A stretch of 64,000 nucleotides of DNA from an uncultured Hyphomicrobium sp. (GCF_902826555.1 NZ_CADEFI010000010.1:25032-89031), one strand, 5' to 3'; counted from the stretch's first letter, positions 32,104 to 40,545 are shown. Numbers and translations: made by a program. The notes: generated by a model not told the origin, from the sequence alone.

Positions 32104-32418
32104 TCACTCGACCGTTTCGACCGCGGCATCAGGCGCCATCGCGGGCTGCTTGGAGCGCTGCTGCTGCAGGCGCAACAGGCGCTCGCGCGTCGAGAAGCTG
32201 CGATAAGGGCAGACGAGGCCACGCGCTTCCAGGTCCTCGAGCTTGGCGTAGATCACGTCGACCGCGAGCGGCGCGCAACCGCAGCACTGCATACGCTTCT
32301 GCATATAGCGGTAGACGACGCCAGGCGTCGGGATCGGCGCCTCCGGCTCGTTCAGGATATCCAACAGCGCGAGCTCGATATCGAAATCAGAGACTTGCTG
32401 GCAGGAACAGACGATCAT
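32104..32418 (-). CDS. Bfd-like [2Fe-2S]-binding protein
   Basis: The 104-residue protein starts MIVCSCQQVSDFDIE and has QCCGCAPL near residue 50: the Cys-x-Cys and Cys-x2-Cys arrangement of the BFD [2Fe-2S] fold, as in bacterioferritin-associated ferredoxin. A C-terminal extension of about 30 residues (LVCPYRSFSTRERLLRLQQQ) is longer than in E. coli Bfd (64 residues). It could pass electrons for iron release or reduction. AGGAAA lies upstream of the ATG. It is the second gene of the minus-strand iron operon. Confidence 0.85.
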   Translation of the reverse strand: MIVCSCQQVSDFDIELALLDILNEPEAPIPTPGVVYRYMQKRMQCCGCAPLAVDVIYAKLEDLEARGLVCPYRSFSTRERLLRLQQQRSKQPAMAPDAAVETVE

Positions 32419-32437
32419 GACGATGTTTCCTGCCGCT

Positions 32438-32965
32438 CTACTGTCTCAACGCCGCGTCATTGTTCGCCGCCGCATATGCCGCGGCGTTGACGATCAATCC
32501 CGGCGAAAGCACTTGGTCGAGGCCGCGCATGGTGACGGCGAAGCTCTCGGCGTGATGGACAACCTCGTCGATCAGCGAGCTCTCGATCAGCGCGAAGGCG
32601 CAAGCGCGCATGGCAGGGCACGTGTTGTGCTGGCAGGCCGCGATCATGGAAAGCGCCAGGCTCTCATCCCGGCAGAAGCCGTCGCGGTCGCCGGCGCAGA
32701 CCTCGATCTCGCGCCGTGCAGCCGCGCTCACGGCGCGCACCCAGGCAGAAAGCTCCGAGACTGCCGTGCGGGCCGCGTTGGGACCGAGCGCCTGCGAGTA
32801 GATGCGCCACGCGTCCTCCCAGCGGACGATATCGCCGGATTTGTAGCCAGACACCCAATAGCGGAACCCGAGGCCAATCAGGCGCTCAGCGCCGCGGGCG
32901 CCGGGGATGGCGATGTCGATGATGGGATCAGCCGGCCGCAGCACGGAGACATTAGATCTGCGCAT
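32438..32965 (-). CDS. Unrecognised Cys-rich protein leading the iron operon
   Basis: I do not recognise this 175-residue protein. It has no signal peptide or membrane helix. The central part holds five cysteines in a mainly helical stretch: EVCAGDRDGFC, then AACQHNTCPAMRAC, a spacing that could bind a metal or an Fe-S cluster. A further LGFRYWVSGYKSGDIVRWED segment is aromatic-rich. GGGAGG lies nine bases before the ATG. It is followed 19 bases later by the Bfd-like gene, and its promoter region has an iron-box-like element, so a role in iron handling is an inference from context. Confidence 0.72.
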   Translation of the reverse strand: MRRSNVSVLRPADPIIDIAIPGARGAERLIGLGFRYWVSGYKSGDIVRWEDAWRIYSQALGPNAARTAVSELSAWVRAVSAAARREIEVCAGDRDGFCRDESLALSMIAACQHNTCPAMRACAFALIESSLIDEVVHHAESFAVTMRGLDQVLSPGLIVNAAAYAAANNDAALRQ

Positions 32966-33197
32966 GACAGCAGACCTCCCGCGAGCGAAGCCGAGATTGA
33001 GCGATGTGTGAAGGACTTGCAGGCACGCCCAACGCGTGCGTCACCCTCAGAGGGTGCAAAGCGAGAACCATCGATCAGGCCTTCCTATTGTCGGGGTTCA
33101 AGGCCCCGAAAAGGATATGTGCACAGACTGCAGGTAAGCAGTCTCAGGTCGGTAAGCAACCTCTTTCGGCCCGTCGAGTCAAGTGTCCCAAAGACGC

Positions 33198-33234
33198 ATT
33201 ATATGACTGGAATCATTCAAAAGTTTCTTTTGAA
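33198..33234 (-). promoter_or_regulatory. Promoter with operator-like palindrome for the minus-strand iron operon
   Basis: Read on the minus strand, TATAAT (33198-33203) is a full -10 box. A perfect inverted repeat, TTCAAAAG-TTT-CTTTTGAA (33216-33234), covers the -35 region, and GAATGATTCC (33209-33218) lies between the two. The start codon of the Cys-rich gene is about 225 bases downstream, leaving a long untranslated leader in which I see no gene. The palindrome is seen; the regulator is unknown. Confidence 0.6.
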
Positions 33235-33258
33235 GAGTTCCAAGGTACAGAAACCGGA

Positions 33259-33768
33259 TCAGCCGTGACCCGCCGGCTGACGGCGCGTGCTGCTTCCGGC
33301 CACCGCCAAGGTCTTGGTGCGGCGCTGCGCTTTCGCCTTCGGACGCGCCGTAGACGATGCCTCCTTGCGCTGAGCTTTGATCATCTGCTCGAGGGTGTGC
33401 TCGTCGAGCACGCTGATGAAAGCGCCCAGGGCATTGTCGAAAAGTTGATCGAGCGCAGCGAGCTGGCCTTGTGCGCCAGAGCGCGCGCCTTCCTCCTTCT
33501 CGATCTCAAGGTTCAAGATCTCCATGGCACGCACCACGTCACCGATGCGAATCTCGGATGCGGGCCGCGCCAGCCGGACGCCACCGTGGCGGCCGCGCAC
33601 GGCGCGAATGAAGCCGGCACGCGACAGGAGATGAACGATCTTAAAGGTGTTTTGCAGCGTGATGTCGCGACGCTCTGAAATCTCTGCGACCTTCACGAGA
33701 TTGGGGTCGGCAACCGCACAGTCGAGCAGGATGCGAATTGCATAGTTCGTCGTTTTGCTCAGGCGCAT
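33259..33768 (-). CDS. Rrf2 family regulator lacking the Fe-S cysteines
   Basis: The 169-residue protein has the Rrf2 winged-helix domain (LSKTTNYAIRILLDCA, FIRAVRGRHGGVRLARPASE, VVRAMEILNLEIEKEEGA). RirA, IscR and NsrR hold a cluster with three cysteines after this point; here that stretch reads EIEKEEGARSGAQGQLAALD with no cysteine. The only cysteine is in the first helix. A basic tail follows (KAKAQRRTKT). It sits between two iron-linked units, so it probably regulates them, but it cannot sense iron in the RirA way. The divergent imelysin gene shares its upstream region. Confidence 0.9.
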   Translation of the reverse strand: MRLSKTTNYAIRILLDCAVADPNLVKVAEISERRDITLQNTFKIVHLLSRAGFIRAVRGRHGGVRLARPASEIRIGDVVRAMEILNLEIEKEEGARSGAQGQLAALDQLFDNALGAFISVLDEHTLEQMIKAQRKEASSTARPKAKAQRRTKTLAVAGSSTRRQPAGHG

Positions 33769-33829
33769 GGTTTGTCCAGTTCTCTGCCCGCGGTTGGCGG
33801 CCCTGCTGGGGCCTCGCGTTGATCGTTCA

Positions 33830-33857
33830 ATTCTAACCTAACCTAGACTAATTCCAA
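33830..33857 (-). promoter_or_regulatory. Candidate rrf2 promoter with four CTAAN pentamers
   Basis: On the minus strand TTGGAA (33852-33857) and TAGAAT (33830-33835) are spaced by 16 bases, a plausible -35/-10 pair for the Rrf2 gene. The spacer region, read on the plus strand, is CTAAC-CTAAC-CTAGA-CTAAT (33833-33852), four pentamers in tandem. This would be a natural site for autoregulation; this is inference. Confidence 0.5.
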
Positions 33858-34019
33858 ACTGGAGCCTACATCAAGAAATTGTCCGTTCATTTTCAAATGC
33901 TTGATCTTGATATTCCGGATGCAACGCTCAACTGTCCCGGGAATCGACACGCATTCTTGACTGCCTTCGTCAATAAGTTTAGACGCTTTGGCCGCGCTTG
34001 CCAACCGAGGAGACCTTTT

Positions 34020-35312
34020 TTGTCAAAGACATACACAGGCATCCTGCGGAACTGTCTTGCGGTGGCGATGGCCGCCTTGACCTTCGGAGCGGGCCCTGCG
34101 CGGGCAGAGGCTCCCGCAACGAAGGACGTCCTCGCGACCTACGGCAACATGGCGGAAGCCGTATACGGTGACAGCCTCACATCCGCACGCACACTGAAGG
34201 CCGCCATCGACACGCTGATCGCGTCGCCGAGCGAGGAGACACTCGCGGCGGCGCGCAAGGCGTGGATCGCAGCGCGCGTGCCCTACATGCAGACCGAAGC
34301 GTTCCGGTTCGGAAACCCGGTCGTCGATTCCTGGGAAGGGCGCGTGAATTCCTGGCCGCTCGACGAGGGCCTGATCGACTATGTCGCCGAGGCCTACGGA
34401 AGCGACAACCCGGAAAACGAGTACTATGCCGCTGACGTGATCGCGAATACGACCCTGAAGGTCGCCGGCAAAACTCTCGACGCCTCGAAGATCGACGCGA
34501 AGCTCATCCGCAGCCTGCACGAGGCGGGCGGCGTCGAGGCGAACGTGGCAACCGGCTACCACGCCATCGAGTTCCTGCTTTGGGGCCAGGATCTCAACGG
34601 CACAGAGCCCGGAGCCGGCAACCGGCCAGCGACCGACTACGACCTCAAGGCGTGCACAAACGGCAACTGCGACCGGCGCGCGGCCTATCTCTCGACCGTC
34701 ACCGACATGCTGATCGAGGATCTCGACTGGATGGTGAAACAGTGGGGCGCCCAGGGCGAAGCCCGCAAAATCATCACGCAAGACGAAAAGGCCGGTCTCA
34801 CGGCGATCTTCACCGGCCTCGGCAGCCTTTCCTATGGAGAGCTGGCGGGCGAGCGCATGAAGCTCGGCCTCATGATCCACGACCCGGAGGAGGAGCACGA
34901 CTGCTTCTCGGACAACACACACAATTCCCACTACGGCGACGCACTCGGCATCCGCAACGTCTACCTCGGAAGCTACAAGCGCATCGACGGCAGCGTCATC
35001 TCGGGACCGAGCGTTTCGGATCTCGTCAAGGACAAGTCTCCGGAAACGGACGCTCGCGTGCGCTCGGCGTTGGATGCAACCATGGCCAAGATGACGGCGC
35101 TGGTCGAGCGGGCCGACAAGGTCGAGCACTACGATCAGATGATCGGGCTCGACAATGCCGAAGGCAACGCCGTGGTGCAGGCCGGCATCGATGCACTCAT
35201 CGCTCAGGCCAAGGAGCTCGAGCGGGCGATCGCCGTGCTGGATCTCAAAAGCATCAAGTTCGAAGGCTCGGACAGCCTCGACGCCCCCGACAAGGTGGGC
35301 GCGGGCAAGTAG
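34020..35312 (+). CDS. Imelysin family iron-regulated protein (canonical)
   Basis: The 430-residue exported protein has a signal peptide (LRNCLAVAMAALTFGAGPAR, cut near RAEA) and a full imelysin fold. The conserved GYHAIEFLLWGQD motif (GxHxxE) is intact, and HDCFSDNTHNSHYGDALGI is typical of the family. Known relatives are IrpA and ICMP, iron-regulated envelope proteins. I chose a TTG start at 34020 because GAGGAG lies eight bases upstream and the signal peptide begins there; a start at 33879 would add 47 residues without signal character. It is divergent from the Rrf2 gene. Confidence 0.92.
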   Translation: MSKTYTGILRNCLAVAMAALTFGAGPARAEAPATKDVLATYGNMAEAVYGDSLTSARTLKAAIDTLIASPSEETLAAARKAWIAARVPYMQTEAFRFGNPVVDSWEGRVNSWPLDEGLIDYVAEAYGSDNPENEYYAADVIANTTLKVAGKTLDASKIDAKLIRSLHEAGGVEANVATGYHAIEFLLWGQDLNGTEPGAGNRPATDYDLKACTNGNCDRRAAYLSTVTDMLIEDLDWMVKQWGAQGEARKIITQDEKAGLTAIFTGLGSLSYGELAGERMKLGLMIHDPEEEHDCFSDNTHNSHYGDALGIRNVYLGSYKRIDGSVISGPSVSDLVKDKSPETDARVRSALDATMAKMTALVERADKVEHYDQMIGLDNAEGNAVVQAGIDALIAQAKELERAIAVLDLKSIKFEGSDSLDAPDKVGAGK

Positions 35313-35330
35313 TCTCAGAAGCGCTGAGAC
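35312..35330. terminator. Hairpin at the convergent imelysin / outer-membrane gene ends
   Basis: GTCTCAG-AAGCG-CTGAGAC forms a perfect 7-base stem. It overlaps the last base of the imelysin stop codon and the last codons of the minus-strand gene, whose stop is at 35315-35317. The two stops are two bases apart. There is no T-run, so it is a weak candidate for a shared terminator. Confidence 0.35.
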
Positions 35331-36157
35331 AGTCCGGCAAAGACGTTGATATCGTCGGCGGCTTCCGTCACGCCGACGTTGGCGCCGGCATCCAATTGCA
35401 GATGATCGGTGACGGCATAGGTGAAGCCGCCGTCAATCGTAACGATCGTCTCAGCGCCGCTCTCCGCACTACGCTCGACGAAAGCTTCCACGTAGAGTCC
35501 GAGCCGCTGTGTCAGCTCGAAGCTAACGGTAGCTGAGTTAACGAAGGTCGGCTCATAGCCGTTTCCATCCTCGCTCTTGAGGATATCGACCTCGGTCATC
35601 AGCCCGAGCCCCATACCTTGTCCGAGATCGACAGCCAACGGGACGATAACGCCACCTTCCACGTCATCGTCGAGGCTCGACACGGTATTCGTCGGCAGCT
35701 TGACGAAGGGCATGATACCGAGCGCGGTTTTTCCGCCGTCGTTGCCCCAGATATTGCGTTTGAGGCGCACGGTAACGTCGCCGAAGCCATTCTCGTCCCG
35801 GGTGACGCTGCCGTGCGACGTGCGGACGTGGCTGTAGGCGCCATAGACGATCTGCAGGTCCGTGTCGTGCGCGAGCCCGACCTTGAAATTGAAGGGCAAA
35901 ACGTCAAATGCGCTGGTCGTCACACGGTCGGTGCTGTCGTGCGTATAGGCCACGAGATCGGTCTCGATCTGAAAGCGACCTGCGTCGACGGTATAGGGGC
36001 TCTCGGTCTTGTCCGGCCGATCCGTCGACATGTCCCTGAGTTCCGAGTCCGGCGTCGGATGCATGAGCGTATACCGGCTCTTGTCCCCTGCCGCGGCGGA
36101 TGTGGCCAGGAGCAGGACGGCGCCACTCAAACGACAAGCCGCCTTCGAGATACCCAT
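35315..36157 (-). CDS. Outer-membrane beta-barrel protein, PF13557-like (phenol MetA deg family)
   Basis: The 280-residue protein has a signal peptide (CRLSGAVLLLATSAAA) and alternating amphipathic strands ending in the C-terminal aromatic GLSQRF typical of outer-membrane barrels. The motif DRPDKTESPYTVDAGRFQIE is that of the putative MetA-pathway transporter family (PF13557). It sits between an imelysin and a di-heme oxidoreductase and may be the outer-membrane partner of this iron locus, though no substrate can be read. AAGGGGCGGGG precedes the ATG. Confidence 0.8.
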   Translation of the reverse strand: MGISKAACRLSGAVLLLATSAAAGDKSRYTLMHPTPDSELRDMSTDRPDKTESPYTVDAGRFQIETDLVAYTHDSTDRVTTSAFDVLPFNFKVGLAHDTDLQIVYGAYSHVRTSHGSVTRDENGFGDVTVRLKRNIWGNDGGKTALGIMPFVKLPTNTVSSLDDDVEGGVIVPLAVDLGQGMGLGLMTEVDILKSEDGNGYEPTFVNSATVSFELTQRLGLYVEAFVERSAESGAETIVTIDGGFTYAVTDHLQLDAGANVGVTEAADDINVFAGLSQRF

Positions 36158-36174
36158 GCCGTCCCCGCCCCTTG

Positions 36175-36245
36175 TTGCAAATGATTCCTAATAAGAGATC
36201 GCATGAACCATCCGCGTCCGCAATGGTTTTTGCGAACGATTCGCA
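36175..36245. promoter_or_regulatory. Divergent promoter region with two Fur-like operator candidates
   Basis: The 301-base gap between the barrel gene (minus) and the di-heme gene (plus) holds TTGCAAATGATTCCTAATAAG (split here as 36175-36189 and onward) and TGCGAA-CGA-TTCGCA (36231-36245), the latter a perfect inverted repeat. Both contain the ATGATTC or GAANNNTTC core seen in Fur-type boxes of alphaproteobacteria. The same AATGATTCC string recurs at the minus-strand iron promoter near 33210. No gene is seen in the rest of the gap. Confidence 0.5.
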
Positions 36246-36458
36246 TCTGGCACCGACGCGTTGCGTCGATGCCACTGCCGGCTGCGAAACCCTCTGGCGG
36301 GGGCCCGCAACGCTATCCGCGACGCGCCGTCGTCCTTGAAGTCGCAAACAGGCGGAATTAACTGGCCTCGAAATGATAAATCGGTTTGGCTCCGGCGCAT
36401 GTTACCGCGATGGGATCGCACTGCGCAGCGGACGCGTCTTCAGCTCGAGATCTCTAGA

Positions 36459-37946
36459 ATGCCGCGCCAAGCCGGACTGCCCTTTTGGACCATTGCGTTC
36501 GCGGCCTTCGTACCGCTGGCGGCGGGAGCCGTCTCTCTCATTGCTGCGCCCGCCGTGGACGTCGCCACCGGGCTCGAGCCGGGCGAGGAGATGCCGGGCG
36601 GGACGGCCACCTCGCGCGAAAACGTCACCGACCGCGACGCCTTCTCGCACTTCTCGCACGGCATCGGCTTCGAGGGCGAAGCACGCTTCAAAATCGGCAA
36701 TGCGATCTTCCGCAGGCTCTGGGTGGCGGCGCCTTCTTCCACGCAAGCCTCGGATGGGCTCGGACCGCTTTACAACGCGCGCGGATGCCAGAACTGCCAC
36801 CTGAAGGACGGGCGTGGGCGGCCGCCCTTGGCCAACTGGCCCGACGAGACAGCGGTCTCGATGTTCCTGCGCCTTTCGATTCCGCCTGAAACGGCGGAGC
36901 AGAAAAAGCTTCTCGCGGAGGGGCGCGTGAGCAGCATCCCCGATCCCACGTACGGGGGGCAACTGCAGAACATCGCCATCCAGGGCCACGACGGCGAAGG
37001 GCAAATGCACATCGACTATGCGGATGTGCCGGTCACCTTGGCCGGCGGCGCGGTCGTCACGCTGCGCAAGCCCAGCTACTCTGTCGTCGATCTCAAATAC
37101 GGGCCGTTGCATCCCGGGGTGATGCTGTCGCCGCGCGTGGCGCCGCAGATGATCGGACTTGGACTGGTGGAAGCCATCCCCGAGGCGGACATTCGCGCCG
37201 GAGCCGATCCGGATGATTCCACCAAGGATGGGATTTCAGGACGCACCAACGAGGTGTGGTCGCTGTCGCAGGGAAAAGTCATGCTCGGCCGGTTCGGATG
37301 GAAAGCCGGGCAACCGACTATTCTCGACCAGAGCGCCAGCGCTGCAGCCGGCGATATCGGTCTTTCCAACCCGCTGGTTCCTTATGCATCCGGTGATTGC
37401 ACCGAGGCCCAGCCGACCTGCCTTTCGGCACCGAACGGAAACTCACAGCGCCAAGGAGGCTACGAGCTTTCGACCGAGCTGCTCGACCTCGTCACCTTCT
37501 ATTCCGAAAATCTCGCCGTGCCGGCGCGGCGCGGCGCGGGCGATGCGGCGGTGCTCGCAGGAAAGGCGCTGTTTCACAAGGTGGGCTGCGCGGCCTGTCA
37601 CACGCCTTCGTTCACGACCGGCGAGGCACCTGGGCAGCCGCACCTCAGCAAGCAGCTCATCTGGCCCTACAGCGATTTCCTCCTGCACGACATGGGCGCG
37701 GGCTTGGCCGACAACCGGCCCGAAGGTCAGGCGAACGGGCTCGAGTGGCGCACGGCGCCGCTCTGGGGCGTCGGACTCACCGAGACCGTGAGCGAACACA
37801 CGTTCCTCTTGCACGACGGGCGGGCACGAAACGCCGAAGAGGCGATTCTGTGGCACGGCGGAGAGGCGCAAGCGGCGCGCGATGCCTACGCGGCGCTTTC
37901 CGCAGAGGAGCGCGCGTCACTGATTGCGTTCGTCAATTCGCTCTAG
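36459..37946 (+). CDS. Di-heme oxidoreductase (DHOR / thiol oxidoreductase family)
   Basis: The 495-residue exported cytochrome has a signal anchor (FWTIAFAAFVPLAAGAVSLI) and two CxxCH heme sites, CQNCH near residue 108 and CAACH near residue 378. Spacing and the text DGISGRTNEVW, PLWGVGLTETV and HDGRARNAEEAILWHGGEA match the DHOR family that accompanies imelysins and DUF1513 proteins in iron-regulated clusters. It may carry out a periplasmic redox step for iron uptake. The ATG at 36459 is chosen because the signal starts there; the frame is open upstream. Confidence 0.9.
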   Translation: MPRQAGLPFWTIAFAAFVPLAAGAVSLIAAPAVDVATGLEPGEEMPGGTATSRENVTDRDAFSHFSHGIGFEGEARFKIGNAIFRRLWVAAPSSTQASDGLGPLYNARGCQNCHLKDGRGRPPLANWPDETAVSMFLRLSIPPETAEQKKLLAEGRVSSIPDPTYGGQLQNIAIQGHDGEGQMHIDYADVPVTLAGGAVVTLRKPSYSVVDLKYGPLHPGVMLSPRVAPQMIGLGLVEAIPEADIRAGADPDDSTKDGISGRTNEVWSLSQGKVMLGRFGWKAGQPTILDQSASAAAGDIGLSNPLVPYASGDCTEAQPTCLSAPNGNSQRQGGYELSTELLDLVTFYSENLAVPARRGAGDAAVLAGKALFHKVGCAACHTPSFTTGEAPGQPHLSKQLIWPYSDFLLHDMGAGLADNRPEGQANGLEWRTAPLWGVGLTETVSEHTFLLHDGRARNAEEAILWHGGEAQAARDAYAALSAEERASLIAFVNSL

Positions 37947-37954
37947 CCCGTTAC

Positions 37955-39220
37955 CTAACCGGCTGCTCCGCGAATGTTGCGCGTGAGCGGTGCCACGACC
38001 TCCGCCATCAGGCGGTCGGTGTCCGGTGTCCAGCCGTAGAGCCAGTCGTAACGGCGCATGAAGCGATCCGGCGCGATACTGGCGAGCGCGATATTACGCG
38101 CGGCCGCCATGGGGCCACCCAGATGATAGATGACGCCATTCGTCCGCGAGGCCTTGGCGACACGGCGCGCGCGCAACTCCCGAACTTGCGCATAGGCTTT
38201 GAGGGCACGGACGGGATCGGTCGGACATGCGGCCAGCGCGTCGGCGACGACAACGGCATCCTCGAGCGCCAAAACGCCCCCCTGGGCGAGAAACGGGAGC
38301 ACCGGGTGAGCGGCGTCGCCGAGCAGGGCCGTGCGGCCTGCCGCCATCCCCGGCCAACGCGACAATTTCATCAGCGACCATCTGCGCCAGCTCTCGGGCC
38401 GGTCGAGCAACTCGCGCAGAACCGGGGCAAAGCCCGCTGTTCGCCCCGAGACCCAAGCGCCGTCGCAGGACGTGCTCCAGTCCTGTGCGACCCGATGATC
38501 GTCGAAAATCGCAACCAGCGCGACAGCGTGCCCGGCGCTCACCGGATAGTGCACGACATGCACGTCGCGGCTGAGCCACAGGTGAACCTCGGTGCGATGC
38601 AGCTCCTCGGGCACGTCGTCGATGGGCAGGACGGCGCGCACGGCACACTTTCCCGTGTATGACGGCGCCGCGCCTTTGAAATGTCCGGTGCGAAGACCAG
38701 ACCACGCGCCATCCGCGACGATCAGCGCGTCGCCGCGCGCGCGGTCGTTCTGGGCCGATGTCGCCGTCACGGTGTCGGCGTCGTCATGCACGTCGGTGAC
38801 GTCGAAGCCCATGCGGATCTGGATCAGGGGTTCGCGCTCAGCCGTCGAGAGCAGGGCATTGTGCAGGTCGCGCCGGTGCGCCACCCAGTAGGGCGAACCG
38901 TGACGCTGCGCGATCCAGCGGCCGAGAGGGAGCGTGCCAATGGGACGCGCCGTGTTGGCGTCGAGAATTCGCAGCGCATCCGGTGCCGTCACTCGCGCCT
39001 TGAGGAATGACGCGGCGCCAAGCTCTTCAAGGATGCGCGTCCCGTTGGGGCCGATCTGAATGCCGGCACCGTCCTCGCCGAAGATCAACCGGCGCTCGAG
39101 CACGCACGAGGCAATGCCTCGCCGGGCAAGCGCCAAGGCCGCCGCGAGGCCGCCGATGCCACCGCCTACAATGAGGATCTTTTCGAGGTTTCCGCTCGGA
39201 GCCACCGGAGCTGATGTCAT
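37955..39220 (-). CDS. FAD-dependent aromatic-type monooxygenase (salicylate hydroxylase-like)
   Basis: The 421-residue protein is a class A flavin monooxygenase. It has the FAD motif ILIVGGGIGGLAAALALA, the DG motif ALIVADGAWSGLR and the GD motif ALLGDAAHPVLPFLAQGG. The closest known types are salicylate 1-monooxygenase and 3-hydroxybenzoate 6-hydroxylase, but the substrate cannot be set from sequence. The ATG at 39220 avoids overlap with the zinc-finger gene upstream; an in-frame start at 39277 would overlap it. No aromatic pathway genes are adjacent. Confidence 0.88.
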   Translation of the reverse strand: MTSAPVAPSGNLEKILIVGGGIGGLAAALALARRGIASCVLERRLIFGEDGAGIQIGPNGTRILEELGAASFLKARVTAPDALRILDANTARPIGTLPLGRWIAQRHGSPYWVAHRRDLHNALLSTAEREPLIQIRMGFDVTDVHDDADTVTATSAQNDRARGDALIVADGAWSGLRTGHFKGAAPSYTGKCAVRAVLPIDDVPEELHRTEVHLWLSRDVHVVHYPVSAGHAVALVAIFDDHRVAQDWSTSCDGAWVSGRTAGFAPVLRELLDRPESWRRWSLMKLSRWPGMAAGRTALLGDAAHPVLPFLAQGGVLALEDAVVVADALAACPTDPVRALKAYAQVRELRARRVAKASRTNGVIYHLGGPMAAARNIALASIAPDRFMRRYDWLYGWTPDTDRLMAEVVAPLTRNIRGAAG

Positions 39221-39240
39221 GTAACGCCGCCGATGCCGTG

Positions 39241-39495
39241 CTAGGCCGTAGCCTCGCCCGCCAACGATACGAGGCAATCCCGGGGATCGCTCTCGTTCTC
39301 GAGAAGACGCGGGTCATGGACGTAGAGCGTGGAGCAATAGGGGCACAAAATCTGGCTGTCGGCCCCCATATCGAGAAACACGTGCGGATGATCGTAGGGC
39401 GCGCGTGCCCCCATGCACTGCAGCTCCCTGACGCCGACGAAGATCTTCTCGGCTCCGACGTCGTTGGCAAAATGGGGCGTCGTGACCTTGGCCAT
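39241..39495 (-). CDS. zf-CHCC zinc-finger protein (NDUFS6-like)
   Basis: The 84-residue protein has the CHCC-type zinc ligands: HPHVFLDMG and ILCPYCSTLYVHDP. It matches the alphaproteobacterial zinc-finger family related to NDUFS6, an accessory subunit of respiratory complex I. It is encoded away from nuo genes, as usual. The start at 39495 (MAKVTTPHF) fits the family length. Confidence 0.9.
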   Translation of the reverse strand: MAKVTTPHFANDVGAEKIFVGVRELQCMGARAPYDHPHVFLDMGADSQILCPYCSTLYVHDPRLLENESDPRDCLVSLAGEATA

Positions 39496-39728
39496 GGAAT
39501 TTCTTTCGTCTCGTTCAAATCATTGTCGGCTCAAAAACGAGGCTCAACATAGCCGCGCACGACGCGAAATGATAGGCCAGGAAAAACGTCCGTGCGCTGG
39601 ATCCTTAACAGAGGCTTTTGTCTTGCGCGCGGACATTGTAACCGAGTGGTGTTCGCTGCCACCTTGCGCTGCAGTCCATGCGCGCGAGTTGCGCAAAACT
39701 CTAATCCCGCTGACACGAGTGCTTCACG

Positions 39729-40514
39729 ATGCGTCCACGCCCACAGATGAAAACCTTCGATTCGGACGGCGTGACAATCGCCTACCTCGACGAGGCGCCG
39801 GCGAGCCCGGACGCGGAGCCGGTGCTGCTCATCCACGGCTTCGCCTCCAACTCGACCGTCAACTGGGTCGACTCGGGCTGGGTCGCCGACCTCGTGGCCG
39901 CCGGATATCGCGTGATCGCGCTCGACAACAGGGGGCATGGGCGGAGCGACAAGCTTTACGGCATCGAGGACTATGGCGCTCCGCTGATGGCCGAGGATGC
40001 ACGACGATTGCTCGATCATCTCGAAATCCCGCGCGCGCACGTGATCGGCTATTCGATGGGCGCGCGCATCGCGGCGTTCCTGGCGCTCGCGCATCCGGAC
40101 CGCGTGCAAAGCCTGGTTTTCGGCGGGCTCGGCATCAATATGGTGCGCGGCATGGCCGGAACCGGACCGATTGCGCATGCGCTCGAGGCGGCAAGCGTCG
40201 AGGACGTGAAGAATCAGGCGGCGCGTACGTTCCGGGTCTTCGCCGAGCAGACCAAAAGCGACCTCAGGGCACTTGCAGCTTGTATCCGGTCGGCGCGCGC
40301 GCCGATTACCGCGGAGGCGGTCGCGACGCTCAAACCCCCGGTGCTGGTCGCCGTCGGCGAGCATGACGTGGTCGGCGGGCCGGCGCCCGATCTGGCAGCG
40401 CTCATCCCGGGCGCGGAAGCGTACGTGATCGAGGGGCGCGAGCACATGAAGGCGGTTGGCGACCGCACATTCAAAGCGGCGACGCTGGCGTTCCTTGCCC
40501 GCCATCGCCTCTGA
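39729..40514 (+). CDS. Alpha/beta hydrolase
   Basis: The 261-residue protein has the alpha/beta hydrolase fold: oxyanion motif LLIHGFASNS, the nucleophile elbow GYSMGA (Ser), an acid in VGEHDVVGG and the His in GREHMKAV. It resembles cytoplasmic esterases of the 3-oxoadipate enol-lactonase type, but the substrate is unknown. It starts 233 bases from the divergent zinc-finger gene. The downstream 700 bases hold no gene. Confidence 0.88.
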   Translation: MRPRPQMKTFDSDGVTIAYLDEAPASPDAEPVLLIHGFASNSTVNWVDSGWVADLVAAGYRVIALDNRGHGRSDKLYGIEDYGAPLMAEDARRLLDHLEIPRAHVIGYSMGARIAAFLALAHPDRVQSLVFGGLGINMVRGMAGTGPIAHALEAASVEDVKNQAARTFRVFAEQTKSDLRALAACIRSARAPITAEAVATLKPPVLVAVGEHDVVGGPAPDLAALIPGAEAYVIEGREHMKAVGDRTFKAATLAFLARHRL

Positions 40515-40545
40515 ACCTGCTGTCGAAAGGCGGGGAGAGTCACAA

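Noticed and set aside
39221-39277. Upstream start for the FAD monooxygenase
   Set aside because: It would overlap the zinc-finger gene and add a basic stretch without family support; the ATG at 39220 fits better.
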